Assembly (NCBI GenBank): GCA_958009055.1
Contig: OY253659.1
Coordinates: forward strand, 310,001 to 374,000
From: Choricystis sp. odSpoLacu1
Taxonomy: Eukaryota > Chlorophyta > Trebouxiophyceae
Reading direction: 5' to 3'
DNA length: 64,000 nt
In this document: piece by piece, positions 63,029 to 64,000 of the stretch
How the letters are laid out: each line of letters opens with the position of its first letter
Position numbering within the stretch: position 1 is the first letter of the stretch
Program-made: the position numbers and the translations under genes
The notes under the pieces: model-generated
Seen by the model: the letters and a program-made list of their open reading frames with translations, nothing else
Told to the model about the DNA's origin: nothing
Databases searched by the model: none

Positions 63029-64000
63029 ATGACCCTTCCACCCAAAACGTCGCCCCCCCCGCGCGGCGACCTGCTGCAGCGCGGGCGCGGCAGCACCGAC
63101 TATGCCGCGGCTCACGGCTTCACCGACGACTTTAGCCTGGACGAGCTGGCCGACGTCGACCACCGCGGCGTGTGTCGTGGTGAGGGATGGAGGAGAGAGA
63201 GAGAGAGGGAGAGAGAGAGGGTGGTTGTCGAGAAGGGGGGGGGGGGGGGGGGGGGCGACCGAGAGCAATTGGGCCGGCCCCCCTCCTGTCTTTGGCGGTG
63301 CCGGCACCTCGCCAGCGCGACCAACCTGCTGTGGACCAACCCACTAGACGGTGACCGCCGTTTGGGGGTGGGGCAGGGGAAAAGGGGGGCGGGCGCATGC
63401 GAAAAAGGAGGGGGGGGGGAAAAGCCGAGCGGCCCTTTTTTTTCATCATTGACGACGCGAGGAGAGGGGTGGAATCACGCCTCGCTCCCAATAAAAACCC
63501 CATCATTTCGGCCGCCACAGTGCACATCGACTTGCTGTTTTTTAGAGGGGGCGTGAACGAGAGCGCGGGCGCACCAGGGCCGAGATCAGCGGGGGCGCTG
63601 GCCGGCGAGGCCTGCGAGTTTGTTTTGCTTCTGAAATCACCCCCCCCTCCCTCCCTCCCTTTGCTCCTTAGGAACATTCACGCAAGAGCCGCCCGCCACC
63701 GTCAAGTCGGCGGGGTGGGCCAAGTTTTTGTGAGTAGGTGGTGGTGGGGCAGGGCAAAACGTTGAGTCGTCCCGCCCCCCGCCCCCCCCCCCCCCCCCCC
63801 TTTTTCTCACCTCTTCTCTCCCCCTCAGGTTTTGGGAGGGCGGCACCCTGTGGGACGCCTTTGTCACGTGCGCGTCCGCCCAAGTCGGCCAAGTCATTCT
63901 GTCGCTGCCCCACTCCCTGCGCCAGACCGGCCTGCTGGCCGGCGTGGCCTTGTTGCTACTGTTTGCGTCGCTGGCCATGTGGACGGTGTACTTGATGGTG
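63029..64000 (+). CDS. AUX1/LAX-like amino acid permease family carrier, 3' end outside window
   Basis: Supported exons are 63672-63729 and 63829-64000, joined in phase as GTFTQEPPATVKSAGWAKF then LFWEGGTLWDAFVTCASAQV. The next stretch reads GQVILSLPHSLRQTGLLAGV, which matches the first helices of plant AUX1/LAX (WHGGSxxDAWFSCASNQVAQVLLTLPYSFSQLG, compared in parts). AUX1/LAX are proton-auxin symporters of the AAAP family. Earlier exons are less certain: ATG at 63029 gives MTLPPKTSPPPRGDLL and HGFTDDFSLDELADVD; an exon ending ATNLLWTNPLDG at 63350 follows, but its start lies beside a 21-base G-run and phase is unsettled. Auxin transport by the algal protein is inference. Confidence 0.75.

Noticed and set aside
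1..64000. CRISPR arrays, insertion sequences, phage or plasmid functions
   Set aside because: No regularly spaced repeats, transposase motifs or terminal inverted repeats were seen; gene content and introns are nuclear eukaryotic.

Overview
The window is nuclear DNA from a very GC-rich, gene-dense green alga (Viridiplantae). The evidence is a set of intron-bearing, plastid-related genes: photosystem II PsbR, an NYC1/NOL-type chlorophyll b reductase, the variable chain of ferredoxin-thioredoxin reductase, a plastid fibrillin, an ABCI11-type plastid ATPase, a SecE-like plastid protein, and a cold-shock/RRM protein very like the chlorophyte translation regulator NAB1. Introns are GT-AG, mostly about 80-350 bp, with GTGAGT-like donors and pyrimidine-rich acceptors ending in CAG. 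Several 3' ends carry TGTAA, the usual chlorophyte polyadenylation signal. The species cannot be fixed from sequence alone; a small-genome chlorophyte or prasinophyte-grade alga is my inference.

Layout. 0-8 kb: end of an FBA-domain F-box gene, chlorophyll b reductase, a shrunken AlkA-type DNA glycosylase, an EF-hand protein, a double-HotDog acyl-CoA thioesterase and RNA polymerase subunit RPB12. 8-19 kb: an intron-containing tRNA-Ser(CGA), an unresolved coding patch, an FHA-PHD protein, thermospermine synthase (ACL5) and the retinoblastoma-related cell-cycle regulator. 18.2-19.5 kb is non-coding and crowded with long poly-C/poly-G tracts. 19.5-25.5 kb: an RWD-like fragment, a 200-N assembly gap, a coiled-coil tail-anchored protein, a low-complexity protein with weak ELF3 resemblance, and a JmjC-fold protein without catalytic residues. 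25.7-31 kb: FTR variable chain, plastid ABC ATPase, a small basic protein, an F-box/ApaG protein and the NAB1-like protein. 31.7-41 kb: fibrillin, class II trehalose-6-phosphate synthase/phosphatase, a small orphan, SecE-like, MAPEG, a multi-hydrophobic-segment orphan and an ILR1-type amidohydrolase. 41-54.7 kb: exocyst SEC5, an ABCG transporter, a secreted/anchored orphan, ATP-phosphofructokinase divergent from a plastid-type methyltransferase, and PsbR. 55-64 kb: pyruvate carboxylase, a dirigent/AOC-barrel-like protein, a TauD-type dioxygenase and the start of an AUX1/LAX-like carrier that runs off the end.

The genes are ordinary eukaryotic singletons, not operons. Themes recur: plastid redox and light-harvesting control (FTR, NAB1-like, PsbR, chlorophyll b reductase), central carbon metabolism (phosphofructokinase, pyruvate carboxylase, trehalose-6-phosphate), and two genes whose plant relatives act in auxin handling (ILR1-like, AUX1/LAX-like). 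I see no phage, CRISPR, transposon or complete unknown gene system.

A technical point affects the whole annotation. At least seven genes change reading frame, and every change sits in a C/G homopolymer or (CG)n run. In the trehalose gene the exon phases show exactly one surplus base in a 14-G run. I treat these as assembly indels until raw reads say otherwise. CDS spans below run from start to stop codon and include introns; exons are given in the evidence where resolved.
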